Assembly (NCBI GenBank): GCA_049671305.1
Contig: JBATUR010000088.1
Location: 1 to 64,000 of the forward strand
Reading direction: 5' to 3'
DNA length: 64,000 nucleotides
From: CADCTM01 sp049671305
GTDB lineage: Bacteria; Cyanobacteriota; Cyanobacteriia; Cyanobacteriales; Coleofasciculaceae
Within the stretch, counting starts at the first letter, position 1, and the number at the start of each line of letters is the position of its first letter. A program made the translations under genes and the position numbers. The notes below the pieces were generated by a model. The model was given only the letters and a program-made list of their open reading frames with translations, was not told the origin of the DNA and did not search any database. Shown in pieces: positions 53,135-63,001 of the stretch.

Positions 53135-54373
53135 ATGAATGAAATAGGGTTGCTACTAACTGTTTTATCCTTGATAATTTGGATTATCTTACTCTGTTTT
53201 CGCGGTCAATTTTGGCAAGCTGATCAGAAATTAGAGGCATCAACAACTGAACTAGAAACTTTACCATCTGTTTGTGTAGTTATTCCAGCACGCAATGAAG
53301 CAGAGTTATTACCAACAACATTGCGATCGCTTTTTCATCAAGACTACAAAGGCACTTTCTCAATCATCTTAGTAGACGATCATAGTACTGATGACACAGC
53401 TATGGTTGCCCAAAAGATTGCCGAAGATTTAAATAAAACCGAGCAATTAAATCTGATTTCTGCTCAACCCTTACCTCCCAGTTGGACAGGCAAACTTTGG
53501 GCAATAGAAGAAGGTATTCAGTATAGTAAAACTTTAACGCCACAACCTGATTATTTTCTGCTAACCGATGCTGATATCGAGCATGATCCTGCTAATCTTC
53601 GCCAATTAATTACCAAAGCACAGCAAGAAGATTTAGACTTAGTTTCATTAATGGTTTTACTAAGATGTCAAAGTTTTTGGGAGAAATTATTAATTCCAGC
53701 TTTTGTCTTTTTCTTTCAGAAACTTTACCCTTTTCGTTGGGTTAATGATCCTGATAATTCTACCGCTGCTGCTGCTGGTGGTTGTATTTTAATACATCGC
53801 GAAGCTTTAAAACGTATTGGTGGTATTTCATCAATTTGTGATGATTTAATAGATGATTGTGCCCTAGCTAAGGCGGTAAAATATAGTAATATTGATAAAG
53901 GAATTCTTAGTAGGCTAACTTCACCAATAATCCAAGACAAAAAAGCTAAAATTTGGCTAGGATTGAGTAGTTCAAATCGTAGCCTTAGAGCTTATCCTAG
54001 CCTATCAAGTATTTGGAAAATGGTGGCTCGTACTGCTTTTAATCAACTCAATTATTCACGATCGCTTTTACTGGTGACTTTCCTAGGAATGACGATTATT
54101 TATATTATTCCTAGCTTTAGTGTCATTTTTGGATTAATCACTGAAAATTGGTTAATGACAACTACTGGTTTAATGGCTTGGATACTAATGGCGATCGCCT
54201 ATTATCCCACACTCCGCCTCTATCAAAGCTCACCGTTATTGGCATTTTGCTTGCCTGCGATCGCCTTTTTCTATACACTAATGATATTAGACTCAGCCTG
54301 GCGCTACTGGCGAGGACAAGGCGGTGCATGGAAAGGACGAGTTTATTCACCAACAACCAACAGTCATTCCTAA
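53135..54373 (+). CDS. Hopene-associated-type glycosyltransferase (HpnB-like)
   Basis: A 412-residue membrane glycosyltransferase of family GT2. A membrane helix (5-25) is followed by the GT-A domain: VCVVIPARNEAELLPTTLRS, VDDHSTDDT, and DxD-like LLTDADIEH, then GGISSICDDLIDD, and several C-terminal membrane helices. QPLPPSWTGKLWAIEEGI is typical of HpnB proteins near hopanoid genes. No squalene-hopene genes are adjacent, so a hopanoid role is inferred only. Confidence 0.85.
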   Translation: MNEIGLLLTVLSLIIWIILLCFRGQFWQADQKLEASTTELETLPSVCVVIPARNEAELLPTTLRSLFHQDYKGTFSIILVDDHSTDDTAMVAQKIAEDLNKTEQLNLISAQPLPPSWTGKLWAIEEGIQYSKTLTPQPDYFLLTDADIEHDPANLRQLITKAQQEDLDLVSLMVLLRCQSFWEKLLIPAFVFFFQKLYPFRWVNDPDNSTAAAAGGCILIHREALKRIGGISSICDDLIDDCALAKAVKYSNIDKGILSRLTSPIIQDKKAKIWLGLSSSNRSLRAYPSLSSIWKMVARTAFNQLNYSRSLLLVTFLGMTIIYIIPSFSVIFGLITENWLMTTTGLMAWILMAIAYYPTLRLYQSSPLLAFCLPAIAFFYTLMILDSAWRYWRGQGGAWKGRVYSPTTNSHS

Positions 54374-54536
54374 ATCTAGTGCGCCCAATTTTAGCTATTT
54401 CCTTTAAAGTGTTATTAAGATAGCCGTTCTTCGCTGGAATTACTAGAATTAAAATCAAAATCAAAACGCCCTAATTTTCCAGCCTTCAGAATGAGGTTAT
54501 AAAAGATTTAGAACCATAACACTAAATATAAACTCA

Positions 54537-55715
54537 ATGCTTTCTCGGATTAAAGACTTAGCTGAAGCCCTCAAACCTCGCTTAATAGAAATTCGCCGCC
54601 ATATCCATTCTCATCCAGAACTTAGTGGTCAAGAATATCAAACTGCTGCTTATGTGGCAGGCGTCTTGTCTTCTTGCGGTATGGTTGTGCAAAAAGAGAT
54701 TGGCAAAACAGGCGTAATTGGCGAACTTGTTGGGCGCACCGATGACCGTTTAGTTGCCATTCGTACAGACATGGATGCCTTGCCCATTACCGAACGTACT
54801 AAACTAGAATTTGCCTCATGCCAACCTGGAATCATGCACGCTTGTGGTCATGATGTCCATACAACAGTCGGCTTGGGTACGGCAATGCTGTTATCGCAAT
54901 TAGGCGAAGTTTTGCCAGGTAATATCCGCTTCTTGTTCCAACCTGCCGAAGAAATTGCCCAGGGTGCAAGCTGGATGGTTCAAGACGGCGCGATGAATGA
55001 CGTTAGTGCGATTTTTAGCCTCCATGTCTTCCCGTCCATTCCAGCGGGTTCTGTGGGGATTCGCTATGGTGCCCTGACGGCGGCGGCAGATGATTTGGAG
55101 ATTACTATTATGGGAGAATCTGGTCATGGTGCGCGTCCCCATGAAGCAATTGATGCAATTTGGATTGCCTCGCAGGTAATTACGACACTCCAGCAAGCGA
55201 TTAGTCGTACCCAAAATCCATTACGTCCGATGGTTTTGACAATCGGACAAATTAGCGGCGGACGTGCTCCAAATGTGATTGCTGATCAGGTAAAGTTATC
55301 AGGAACAGTGCGATCGCTTCATCCTGAAACTCACGCTAATCTACCAGCTTGGATTGAAAAAATTGTCGGCAATATTTGCCAAACCTACGGCGCAACTTAT
55401 CAAATGAATTATCGGCGCGGAGTACCATCAGTGCAGAATGATTTGGCACTAACTCAGCTATTAGAAGCATCGGCAAAAGAAGCTTGGGGAAGCGATCGCC
55501 TGCAAATTTTACCAGAACCATCCCTAGGTGCAGAAGACTTTTCAGTATACCTACAACAAGCCCCCGGCACAATGTTTCGCCTCGGTGTTGGCTTTAAAGA
55601 TAAACCAAATTATCCCCTACACCATCCACAATTTGAAGTCGATGAAGCGGCAATTATTACAGGTGTCGTAACTTTGGCTTATACCATCTATCAATACTGG
55701 CAAAAGCGTACTTAA
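54537..55715 (+). CDS. M20-family amidohydrolase (aminoacylase/hippurate-hydrolase type)
   Basis: A 392-residue zinc/manganese-dependent peptidase-family amidohydrolase. It has metal-ligand contexts MHACGHDVHT, LFQPAEEIAQGA and LGAEDFSVY, plus HGARPHEAIDA in the dimerisation part. It likely removes acyl groups from amino acids or their conjugates in the cytoplasm. It lies 163 bp after the HpnB-like gene. Confidence 0.92.
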   Translation: MLSRIKDLAEALKPRLIEIRRHIHSHPELSGQEYQTAAYVAGVLSSCGMVVQKEIGKTGVIGELVGRTDDRLVAIRTDMDALPITERTKLEFASCQPGIMHACGHDVHTTVGLGTAMLLSQLGEVLPGNIRFLFQPAEEIAQGASWMVQDGAMNDVSAIFSLHVFPSIPAGSVGIRYGALTAAADDLEITIMGESGHGARPHEAIDAIWIASQVITTLQQAISRTQNPLRPMVLTIGQISGGRAPNVIADQVKLSGTVRSLHPETHANLPAWIEKIVGNICQTYGATYQMNYRRGVPSVQNDLALTQLLEASAKEAWGSDRLQILPEPSLGAEDFSVYLQQAPGTMFRLGVGFKDKPNYPLHHPQFEVDEAAIITGVVTLAYTIYQYWQKRT

Positions 55716-55833
55716 TTAGCTTAACTATTTAAGCTGATTTGTTGAAGAGATAGATAAGCTTTAAACCTCAATCTACTTTGACTTTCTAGGTGATTAATAT
55801 CTAGCTAAAATTGAAACACAAGGTATAACTATC

Positions 55834-56403
55834 ATGAGCCAAACTATTGAGCAAGTACGCTGGACAGTTTACGATTTAGAGGTGATGCCTCAAAATGAAC
55901 TGACACGTTATGAAATTATTGATGGAGAATTATTTGTGACTCGTTCCCCCCATCGCCGCCATCAACAAGCTTGTGGTAAAATTGCTCGACAACTTGATGT
56001 TTGGTCAGAATCAACTGGTTTAGGAGAAACAATTATTGCGCCTGGTGTAATATTTTCAGAAGAAGATAGTGTGATACCCGATGTAGTTTGGGTAAGCAAA
56101 GAAAGACTTGCTCAAATTGAAGATGAAGCCGGACATTTAACAGGCGCACCAGAGTTAATAGTAGAAGTTTTATCTCCTGGAAAACAAAATGAACGTCGAG
56201 ATAAAGAAGCAAAACTTAAACTTTATTCAATTCAAGGTGTGCAAGAATATTGGATTACTAATCGCTTAACTAAACAAGTCGAGGTTTATCGAAGAGAAAA
56301 TGCTCGATTAGTTTTAATCGCAACTTTATTAGGCAATGATCAAATAATCTCACCACTTTTACCGGGATTTTGTTGTTCTATTAGCTGCTTTTTCGCTGAA
56401 TAG
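55834..56403 (+). CDS. Uma2-family PD-(D/E)XK nuclease-like protein
   Basis: A 189-residue protein of the Uma2 (DUF820) family, plentiful in cyanobacteria. The core PD-(D/E)XK-like residues are visible: PDVVWVSKERL, ELIVEVLSPGKQNERRDKEA and KLKLYSIQGVQEYWI. Thought to be a restriction-like nuclease but function is unproven in most cases. Alone here. Confidence 0.88.
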   Translation: MSQTIEQVRWTVYDLEVMPQNELTRYEIIDGELFVTRSPHRRHQQACGKIARQLDVWSESTGLGETIIAPGVIFSEEDSVIPDVVWVSKERLAQIEDEAGHLTGAPELIVEVLSPGKQNERRDKEAKLKLYSIQGVQEYWITNRLTKQVEVYRRENARLVLIATLLGNDQIISPLLPGFCCSISCFFAE

Positions 56404-56495
56404 TAAGTTATCCAACAACTTTCTACCCACTGACAGATAATCCTCAGCAACATATCGTTTAAGCTACAACTATATTAAACTCGCAAACATTAAAT

Positions 56496-56750
56496 ATGGC
56501 ATCCCCCACCCCCCTCAAAGGTCTAGAATTAGTCGATTGTGCTAGAGCTAACGCTAAACAAGGTATTGAAACAGCGGCTGAATTGTCTGGCTATGGTAGT
56601 GATCTCAATACTTTCAGCCAAGAACTCAAGCTAGCTTGTGACGATATGGGTGTTAAAATTAGTGAGCTAACCGATTTAATTACTGACCAAGATGCACTAA
56701 TTAAGACGGAGGGGGAAATAGTTGCTCCAGAGTCGGAAAGTGTACTTTAG
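56496..56750 (+). CDS. Small acidic hypothetical protein
   Basis: An 84-residue acidic, helical protein (LVDCARANAKQGIETAAELS; GSDLNTFSQELKLACDDMG). It resembles small conserved cyanobacterial proteins but I cannot name the family. No signal or membrane segment. It converges with the coiled-coil gene, 30 bp apart. Confidence 0.55.
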   Translation: MASPTPLKGLELVDCARANAKQGIETAAELSGYGSDLNTFSQELKLACDDMGVKISELTDLITDQDALIKTEGEIVAPESESVL

Positions 56751-56780
56751 ATTGATAATAAATACCAGAATACCAGGCTT

Positions 56781-57599
56781 TTAGGTTTGAACTAAAGATT
56801 CTTGCTCTAGTTCCCAAATCTTACGCTCAAATTGATATTCTAATAAAGTAATCGCCTGTTTTAAACGTTCAACTTGTTGGGCGTTTTCAGTTAATTGTGC
56901 CATTGAATCTGCTACTTGTTCCTTAAATTCCCTAGCTAAAGGTGTCTGATTATAAACAGAAAATACATTGAGAGATTGTTGAAGCTCCTCAGTTTTCACT
57001 GAGAGGTTCTCAATTTTTTCTAGCTCAGGACGGTTACCGAATTGATAGATTAATAAGTCAATAGTCTTTTTCACGTCTTCGACTGATTCTGAATTTTCTG
57101 GCAATTCAGTTATTGGCGGCGGTAATTGATCAATTGACTGTTTAAGTGCCTCAATCACAATTGCCAAACTCTCAATTTCCTGTAATTCAGGACGACTATT
57201 AAATTGTTGAATTAAATCATCCAAACGTGATTGTAAGGGCACAAGAGACAGCCGTAAACCTTCTTGTTGTTCGTGTAATTCTTCAATTCTAGTAATACTA
57301 GGAGTTAGCTCTTGTTGTTGTTGTGATAAATTTTGTAAGTCTTGAGTAACTTTTTCGTTAGTCGTACCCAATAAGGTCACATCACGCCTTAACTGCTGAA
57401 CTTCCGTCGTAACATCAGCATTTTGGTCTAAAAAAGCTTCCAAGCGGCGACGATTAATCAAGTTTAGCACCAGAGACAAAGAGACGGGTGCCAAACCAAA
57501 AATTGCTTCTTTTGCGAAATAAGCAATCACTGAACCGATAACACTTCCACCAACAGAGATAGCTTCTAACGTTCCCAACCCACCGCTACTATTGGACAT
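56781..57599 (-). CDS. Membrane-anchored coiled-coil protein
   Basis: A 272-residue protein from ATG 57599, preferred over a start 18 bp upstream because AAGGA lies 8 bases before it. An N-terminal hydrophobic stretch (GGSVIGSVIAYFAKEAIFGLA and VSLSLVLNLINRRR) precedes about 220 residues of Gln/Glu-rich coiled coil with a partly repeated unit (LIQQFNSRPELQEIESL; LIYQFGNRPELEKIENL; LLEYQFER) of about 55-70 residues. Its role is unknown. Confidence 0.6.
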   Translation of the reverse strand: MSNSSGGLGTLEAISVGGSVIGSVIAYFAKEAIFGLAPVSLSLVLNLINRRRLEAFLDQNADVTTEVQQLRRDVTLLGTTNEKVTQDLQNLSQQQQELTPSITRIEELHEQQEGLRLSLVPLQSRLDDLIQQFNSRPELQEIESLAIVIEALKQSIDQLPPPITELPENSESVEDVKKTIDLLIYQFGNRPELEKIENLSVKTEELQQSLNVFSVYNQTPLAREFKEQVADSMAQLTENAQQVERLKQAITLLEYQFERKIWELEQESLVQT

Positions 57600-57762
57600 A
57601 GGATTTTCCTTAATCACATTGCCAAGCTCTCATCCTACCATCCAAGCTGCCGTTAAAGGGAGTTGGTAAGTTTAAAAAAGAAACAGTTGACATTGTGAAC
57701 TTGTTATGGATTTATTTAAAGAATTTATCAAAATGGCTTGATAAGGGCAATATTTTACGATC

Positions 57763-58155
57763 TTACCTGCCCAATCGAGCCAGAATCATACCAAGCTGAA
57801 CGCTAACTAGTCCGAGTACTGCACTACCTAACCAATAAAAACTAAAGCCTGAAAAGTTACGATTACGCAGCAAGAGTTCGCTTTCTAAAGCATAAGTTGA
57901 AAATGTCGTGTAAGCACCTAAAAATCCCGTGGTTACCATAAGTCGAATTTCTGGAGGAATTGTTGTGACTCTCTCTAAAGCAACAGTCACAAAAAACCCC
58001 ATCGCCAAGCAACCAGTGAGATTAATAAAAAAAGTGCCATAAGGGAAAGTTGTCCCACGTTGCACAAACCATAAAGTTAGATAGTAGCGACTAAGTGCAC
58101 CTGCGACGGCACCGAGACTAATAGCGATCGCATTACGAAAAGTTGGTTGCAGCAT
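57763..58155 (-). CDS. crcB: Fluoride efflux channel CrcB/Fluc
   Basis: A 130-residue four-helix membrane protein that exports fluoride. Signature residues are clear: YGTFFINLTGCLAMGFF and TGFLGAYTTFSTYALESE, where the Asn and Phe/Thr-Phe-Ser motif line the pore. A TTG at 58161 would add two residues. No fluoride riboswitch is visible upstream. The gene is convergent with none; it sits alone. Confidence 0.93.
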   Translation of the reverse strand: MLQPTFRNAIAISLGAVAGALSRYYLTLWFVQRGTTFPYGTFFINLTGCLAMGFFVTVALERVTTIPPEIRLMVTTGFLGAYTTFSTYALESELLLRNRNFSGFSFYWLGSAVLGLVSVQLGMILARLGR

Positions 58156-58312
58156 CCTCAAAAAAATTCATAAATATACTTTTCTCTTTCTGCATAATTT
58201 GCAGAACCTTGAGGGATAGATAGGTATGCCAGGAAAAGATATCATTTTGCACTTACCGCTTTCCTCGCAGAACACCACAGTAGTCCTTTAGTTACAAAAA
58301 AGCATCAAATAT

Positions 58313-59371
58313 ATGTCTACTATCAAAAGAAACCGCATTTTACCTTTACTAGCTGGCGCATCTTGTCTGTTGTCTTTTAATGGCATAACACCAATAGTGC
58401 CAGTAACAGCTCAAGGTACAACACCTCAAGGCGTCTTATCACCCAATGATCCAGCCGCCAAGCTTTCTCCTAACCTCGTCAATGTCCCCAGCGTGGTTGC
58501 ACCAACTCCCAGTAGCACCGAGTCAACTAACCTATCTGCCGCTACAGCAGGACAAGCCGTCGGTTATAATCCAGCAACTGGTACAAGCCAAATTATCCCC
58601 AAAAATTCTAACGAACTCAGTCCTAGTTTTAATTACCCGAATTTTGGTAGTCGTGGACTATTGGGTTCAGAGTCAAGAGCAAGAGCAGGATCTTCACAAG
58701 AAAGCGTCATTGGTCCAGATAATCGTATTTTCATTAACAGTACAACCATCTATCCCTGGCGTGCTCAAGCCAAATTATTCATAACCTTTCCTGATGGCAT
58801 CACTCGTGGCTGTTCGGGTACATTAATCCAGGCAAAGTATTTATTAACAGCAGGTCATTGTGTTCATAACAAAGATTACGGTGGATGGTACACCAAAATA
58901 GAGGTAGTTCCAGGACTTAACAACACCTACAAACCTTATGGTTCGGCTTTTGCTAGCTATGCACGTTCTTACAACGGTTGGATTAATAGTAAAAACCGTA
59001 ACTACGACATGGCTTTAGTTACTCTAGATCGTAATATTGGCAGCACTACTGGTTGGTTGGGATACAAATATTACTCCACAATCAATGGTGTAACGGGTAA
59101 TATTGCAGGCTACCCTGGAGATAAAGGCGGTCTAAAACTTTATTATCATAGTGGTCCAATTGCCAGCTCAACAAGTAAGCGTGTTTCTTACTCAATAGAT
59201 ACTAACAAAGGTCAAAGCGGTAGCGGAGTTTATCGAATTACTGATGGCAAACGTTATGTCTTTGCTGTCCACACCAACGGAACAAGCCCAAGCGTAACAA
59301 CTAATAGCGGTACTCGCCTTGACTCTGCAAAGGTTGGCAATATCAGCAGTTGGATTGCTACTGGTTTCTAG
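58313..59371 (+). CDS. Secreted trypsin/V8-like serine protease
   Basis: A 352-residue exported protease. A signal peptide (ILPLLAGASCLLSFNG, about 9-24) is followed by a propeptide-like stretch carrying the SPNDP motif (residues 43-60: SPNDPAAKLSPNLVNVPS) and then a chymotrypsin-fold domain. Triad residues: His in LLTAGHCVHNK, Asp in NYDMALVTLD and Ser in NKGQSGSGVY. It is likely a glutamyl-endopeptidase-like enzyme acting outside the cell. The downstream gene shares the SPNDP motif. Confidence 0.88.
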   Translation: MSTIKRNRILPLLAGASCLLSFNGITPIVPVTAQGTTPQGVLSPNDPAAKLSPNLVNVPSVVAPTPSSTESTNLSAATAGQAVGYNPATGTSQIIPKNSNELSPSFNYPNFGSRGLLGSESRARAGSSQESVIGPDNRIFINSTTIYPWRAQAKLFITFPDGITRGCSGTLIQAKYLLTAGHCVHNKDYGGWYTKIEVVPGLNNTYKPYGSAFASYARSYNGWINSKNRNYDMALVTLDRNIGSTTGWLGYKYYSTINGVTGNIAGYPGDKGGLKLYYHSGPIASSTSKRVSYSIDTNKGQSGSGVYRITDGKRYVFAVHTNGTSPSVTTNSGTRLDSAKVGNISSWIATGF

Positions 59372-59576
59372 CCCCGTTTCTGTCAGGTTCCGAAAGCCTC
59401 ATGAAACTAGGAAACCGTTAGCAAAACTGACTTTAAGTTATAGCAAGGGTTGAATGAATAATACTTTTTCCCAGAACATTCTTCCCTTGTTAAGAACTCT
59501 GAAGCTGGAACAAGGATCAATTGATTTAGTCTTTATCTCTAGCTAGATTATTATTGTGATTGAGTTAGGAATTTTT

Positions 59577-60026
59577 ATGAACTACTCCATCAATAAATTG
59601 TGGATTTTACCTATAATCATAGGTACTTCTCTTAGCCTATTTCTGGTAGTCACAACCCAAACACCGCCACAAAGTGGACTCGCTCAACGTTCTACTCCAC
59701 TATCACCAAACGATCCTGATGCGAAGCTTGACCCTAATCTTGTGAATGTTCCAGCTATGCCCGAAGAAAATACAGACAGTTCTCAACGCTATCCCCTGTC
59801 ACCGAATGATCCCGATGCGAAACTTGATCCCAGTTTAATCAATGTTCCATCTATGCCGGAACAAACTACACAGCCCTCTGGAATACGCCCAACCCAGACG
59901 CCGGATCAAGAAGTTAATTATGACTCTCGTACTGGTACTACTGGAGTTGGTGAGGCAAGTTCCGTGAAACCTTCTCCTCAACCGACAGGGCTTAATTCTC
60001 CTAATCAAGGGGCTGATTCTCAATAG
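59577..60026 (+). CDS. Exported small protein with tandem SPNDPDAKLDP motif
   Basis: A 149-residue protein from ATG 59577 (AGGA seven bases upstream). It has a signal/anchor helix (LWILPIIIGTSLSLFLVV) and then two near-identical units: SPNDPDAKLDPNLVNVPAMP and SPNDPDAKLDPSLINVPSMP. The rest is Pro/Ser/Thr-rich and disordered. The same motif sits in the pro-region of the protease 200 bp upstream, suggesting a functional tie such as a shared partner or docking motif. No known domain. Confidence 0.6.
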   Translation: MNYSINKLWILPIIIGTSLSLFLVVTTQTPPQSGLAQRSTPLSPNDPDAKLDPNLVNVPAMPEENTDSSQRYPLSPNDPDAKLDPSLINVPSMPEQTTQPSGIRPTQTPDQEVNYDSRTGTTGVGEASSVKPSPQPTGLNSPNQGADSQ

Positions 60027-60070
60027 TTTAGTTAGAGGCTTCGGAAATCAACAATAAAGTTGAGTTGCTG

Positions 60071-60721
60071 TCAAGAAACTATTTGCTTTAAACTGCCAAT
60101 TAAATCTACTAATTCGCTGGGTTTATTAATTAAAAAGTCGGGATTTTGCTTGGCTAAAGCTTCCTCTGAATTAAAGCCCCAGCTTACAGCAACTACCTTA
60201 ACATTAATCTTTTTAGATGCCTCAATATCCCTGGTTTCATCTCCTACATAAATAACTTGTTCAGCAATCAAGTTATTGCGCTTCATAAATTTCATTAAAG
60301 CTTTATCTTTACCAAAAAGAGTCCGTTCTGAATAAATAAAACTAAATAAATCTTTCATGTCGTTCTTTTGTAAAAAAGCCTTGACATTTTCTTCAGAATT
60401 AGATGTTATAATGCCTAAAATTATTCCTTGATTTTTTAACCTCCTCAGCGATTCTTGCATTCCTGCTATCGGCTTAATTTGTTGAATATCATCTTGTAAT
60501 TCTAATTTGATTCTTCTTAAGAGAAAAGGCAACTTAAAAACAGAAATATTTGATTGCCGAACAATTTCACGAGAACTCATGTTTCTAATTTGAACAAGTT
60601 CTTCAGGAGCAGTTCCCTTATATCCGTAGGTTTTAGCTAAACGATTAGTAATATTAACAATGGCATCAAGCGTATCAGCAAGTGTGCCATCAAAATCAAA
60701 AATAATTACTTTTACACTCAT
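60071..60721 (-). CDS. HAD-superfamily phosphatase (phosphoglycolate-phosphatase-like)
   Basis: A 216-residue hydrolase from ATG 60721; a TTG 12 bp upstream is possible. Motifs: DFDGTLADT (nucleophile Asp), GIITSNSEENV and YVGDETRDIEAS. Similar to Gph/PgpB-type phosphatases. The substrate is not predictable. It lies 30 bp after queG on the same strand and may be co-transcribed. Confidence 0.88.
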   Translation of the reverse strand: MSVKVIIFDFDGTLADTLDAIVNITNRLAKTYGYKGTAPEELVQIRNMSSREIVRQSNISVFKLPFLLRRIKLELQDDIQQIKPIAGMQESLRRLKNQGIILGIITSNSEENVKAFLQKNDMKDLFSFIYSERTLFGKDKALMKFMKRNNLIAEQVIYVGDETRDIEASKKINVKVVAVSWGFNSEEALAKQNPDFLINKPSELVDLIGSLKQIVS

Positions 60722-60751
60722 TATGTAGCTCAAGCTGTCTGTTAATAATAA

Positions 60752-61702
60752 TCAGCCAGATGCTTCAGATTCCTCAAGATTAGCTTGAGCATTTCGCCGC
60801 AACATTTCTGGCTTAATTCGTCGTAGGGCTGATGCCGGAAAGCGCTGATTCCATTCTTGTTCTGAAAGGTTTGCTAATTCAGTTAGTTTTGGGGCGATGT
60901 TCCAAGGATAAGGTTGAAACTCTGTTACATCTGTTGTTTTAGCAAAACGTTGATTCCAAGGGCAAACATCCTGGCAGATATCACAACCGGCAACCCAACC
61001 TTCTAATTTTGGTTTAATAGCATCTGGTAATGACTCGGCGCGATTTTCGATGGTATGGTAAGCGATACACCGATTGGCATCAACAACGAAAGGTTTGACA
61101 ATCGCACTTGTAGGACAAGCATCAAGACAACGAGTACAGTTACCGCAGTGTTGAGTATGGGGACGATCGGGAACTAATTCTAGGTTAGTTAAAATTTCGC
61201 CCAAAAAAACCCAACTACCATACTCTCTTGTAATTAGATTACCATTTTTGGCAATCCAACCAATGCCTGCTTGCTGTGCCCAAACTTTATCTGACACAGG
61301 TCCTGTATCGGCATAATAACGTACTTGGATACTTTTATCTTGTTCCTCTAACCAAGTGGTAAATGCCTTGAGCTTTTTGTGCATTACTTTGTGATAATCT
61401 CGCCCCCAACCGTAACGAGATATTTTGCCATACTCCTGTCCTTCTGGACGTTGCTCAGGCGTGTAGTAGTTGAGTGCCACACAAATGAGCGATCGCACAT
61501 CTGGCATACAAGCACGAATATCTAAGCGCTTGGGGTTTGTCATCCATGCCAGATCTGCCTGATATCCCAACGCTAGCCAAGCTTTCAGGTTTCGCGCCGT
61601 CAACTCATCCGTATCAGCATCTACAGTGGCAATACCACATTTATGAAAGCCAAAAGCGATCGCCTGTTCCTTCAACTGGCTACTCGTGATAGGTATATTC
61701 AC
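60752..61702 (-). CDS. queG: Epoxyqueuosine reductase
   Basis: Last step of queuosine synthesis: reduces epoxyqueuosine in tRNA to queuosine using cobalamin and 4Fe-4S clusters. The 316-residue protein has the two cluster motifs CGNCTRCLDACPTSAI and CDICQDVCPWN and the N-terminal ALGYQADLAWM pattern. It starts with GTG. Length is slightly short versus many QueG but covers all motifs. Confidence 0.93.
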   Translation of the reverse strand: MNIPITSSQLKEQAIAFGFHKCGIATVDADTDELTARNLKAWLALGYQADLAWMTNPKRLDIRACMPDVRSLICVALNYYTPEQRPEGQEYGKISRYGWGRDYHKVMHKKLKAFTTWLEEQDKSIQVRYYADTGPVSDKVWAQQAGIGWIAKNGNLITREYGSWVFLGEILTNLELVPDRPHTQHCGNCTRCLDACPTSAIVKPFVVDANRCIAYHTIENRAESLPDAIKPKLEGWVAGCDICQDVCPWNQRFAKTTDVTEFQPYPWNIAPKLTELANLSEQEWNQRFPASALRRIKPEMLRRNAQANLEESEASG

Positions 61703-61881
61703 TTGCTCAATACTTTATACACAAATAGTACATAATAGCAATTTGAATTTACTTACTGAAATATTTGTAATATTTATTTGCAATTTTTCACAAAGTGCCG
61801 CAAGATTAAATATGAGAAAGCAATTAACAAAGCTTTGCATCTCAGACTATTAGTATTCAAACACTAAAGGGTTTCTTGAAT

Positions 61882-62844
61882 ATGAGTTATACAATCGAGT
61901 CGGCTCAAAGCATCTTCCCTACCACTCAAATTGCTGATACAGTTCCAGCAACCTCAGAAGCATTCTACAAGCTTAGTGTTGAGGATCAATTAGCATTACT
62001 CTGGTTTGCCTATACCGAAATGGGTATCTCGATTACCCCCGCCGCCACTGGTGCCGCCAGCATGGTATTGGCAGAAGGTTTATTAAACGAAATCTCGGCA
62101 ATGGAGCCACAGGCTCAGTCGCAAGCCATGTATGACTTGGCTAGCAACGCTGATAAAGCTATTGGTCGTACATATTCTTCCTTCCGTGTCAATACCAAAC
62201 TAGGATTTTGGTATGAATTAGGGCAATTAATGAAGCAAGGCAAAGTTGCACCAATCCCCCCTGGTTACAAAATGGGTGATGATGGCGTTGCCGTTTTAGA
62301 AACCATCAAAAAACTTGACCCAGGTCAACAAATCACCGTTTTGCGTAACACCGTAGTCCACATGGGATACGACCCAGACATGAGTGAAGACTACGCCAAA
62401 CGTGAAGCACCCAAAAGCACCCCAACCGCATTATCAGAGCGTGTTCAAACCCAAATTGAAGGCATCAACAACTACACTGTGTTGAACTACATCGACTTCA
62501 TGAACGCCTATGACTTCACACCAGCAGTCAATTTATTTGCCGAAGAAGGCGCCTTGCAACCCCCCTTCCAAAAGCCAATTGTTGGCAGGCAAGCGATCCT
62601 CACCTATATGCGTGAAGAATGCATCGGTTTAAAAATGATGCCTGAGCGTGGCGTCTCCGAAAGCATTGAAAATGGTTTCACACAAGTTAAAGTTACAGGC
62701 AAAGTCCAAACCCCTTGGTTCGGTGCAGACGTTGGCATGAACATTGCTTGGCGCTTTTTGCTAGACGCCCAAGGAAAGATTTTCTTTGTGGCAATTGACT
62801 TACTGGCTTCTCCTAAAGAACTCCTCAACTTGATGCGTAAATAA
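61882..62844 (+). CDS. ocp: Orange carotenoid protein
   Basis: Blue-light-activated carotenoid protein that quenches phycobilisome excitation. The 320-residue product has an N-terminal carotenoid-binding helical domain (residues about 10-165; DQLALLWFAYTEMGISITPA), a linker and an NTF2-like C-terminal domain (about 195-315) with the conserved Tyr (LNYIDFMNAYDF) and Trp (MNIAWRFLLD) that bind the keto group. It starts at ATG 61882; a TTG six bases earlier is possible. A terminator lies between it and the downstream homologue. Confidence 0.95.
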   Translation: MSYTIESAQSIFPTTQIADTVPATSEAFYKLSVEDQLALLWFAYTEMGISITPAATGAASMVLAEGLLNEISAMEPQAQSQAMYDLASNADKAIGRTYSSFRVNTKLGFWYELGQLMKQGKVAPIPPGYKMGDDGVAVLETIKKLDPGQQITVLRNTVVHMGYDPDMSEDYAKREAPKSTPTALSERVQTQIEGINNYTVLNYIDFMNAYDFTPAVNLFAEEGALQPPFQKPIVGRQAILTYMREECIGLKMMPERGVSESIENGFTQVKVTGKVQTPWFGADVGMNIAWRFLLDAQGKIFFVAIDLLASPKELLNLMRK

Positions 62845-62944
62845 AATGCTGAGGTTTGGTTAGCTTTGGCAGTCATGTCAAATAAATCTGACTTTAGACA
62901 GAAACTAATTTTGAGCAAACAGTCATAAAAATCAATCTTAAAGG

Positions 62945-62966
62945 GCAGGTTTACACCTGCTTTTTT
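62945..62966 (+). terminator. Terminator after ocp
   Basis: GCAGGT (62945-62950) and ACCTGC (62955-62960) pair around TTAC and are followed by six T. It lies between ocp and the CTD homologue. Confidence 0.8.
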
Positions 62967-63001
62967 GTTGGATAATTGTTTTTTTAGTTTAGGAAAATCT
63001 A

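Noticed and set aside
57763..58312. Fluoride riboswitch upstream of crcB
   Set aside because: I searched the upstream region by eye and saw no match to the conserved fluoride aptamer, so none is claimed.
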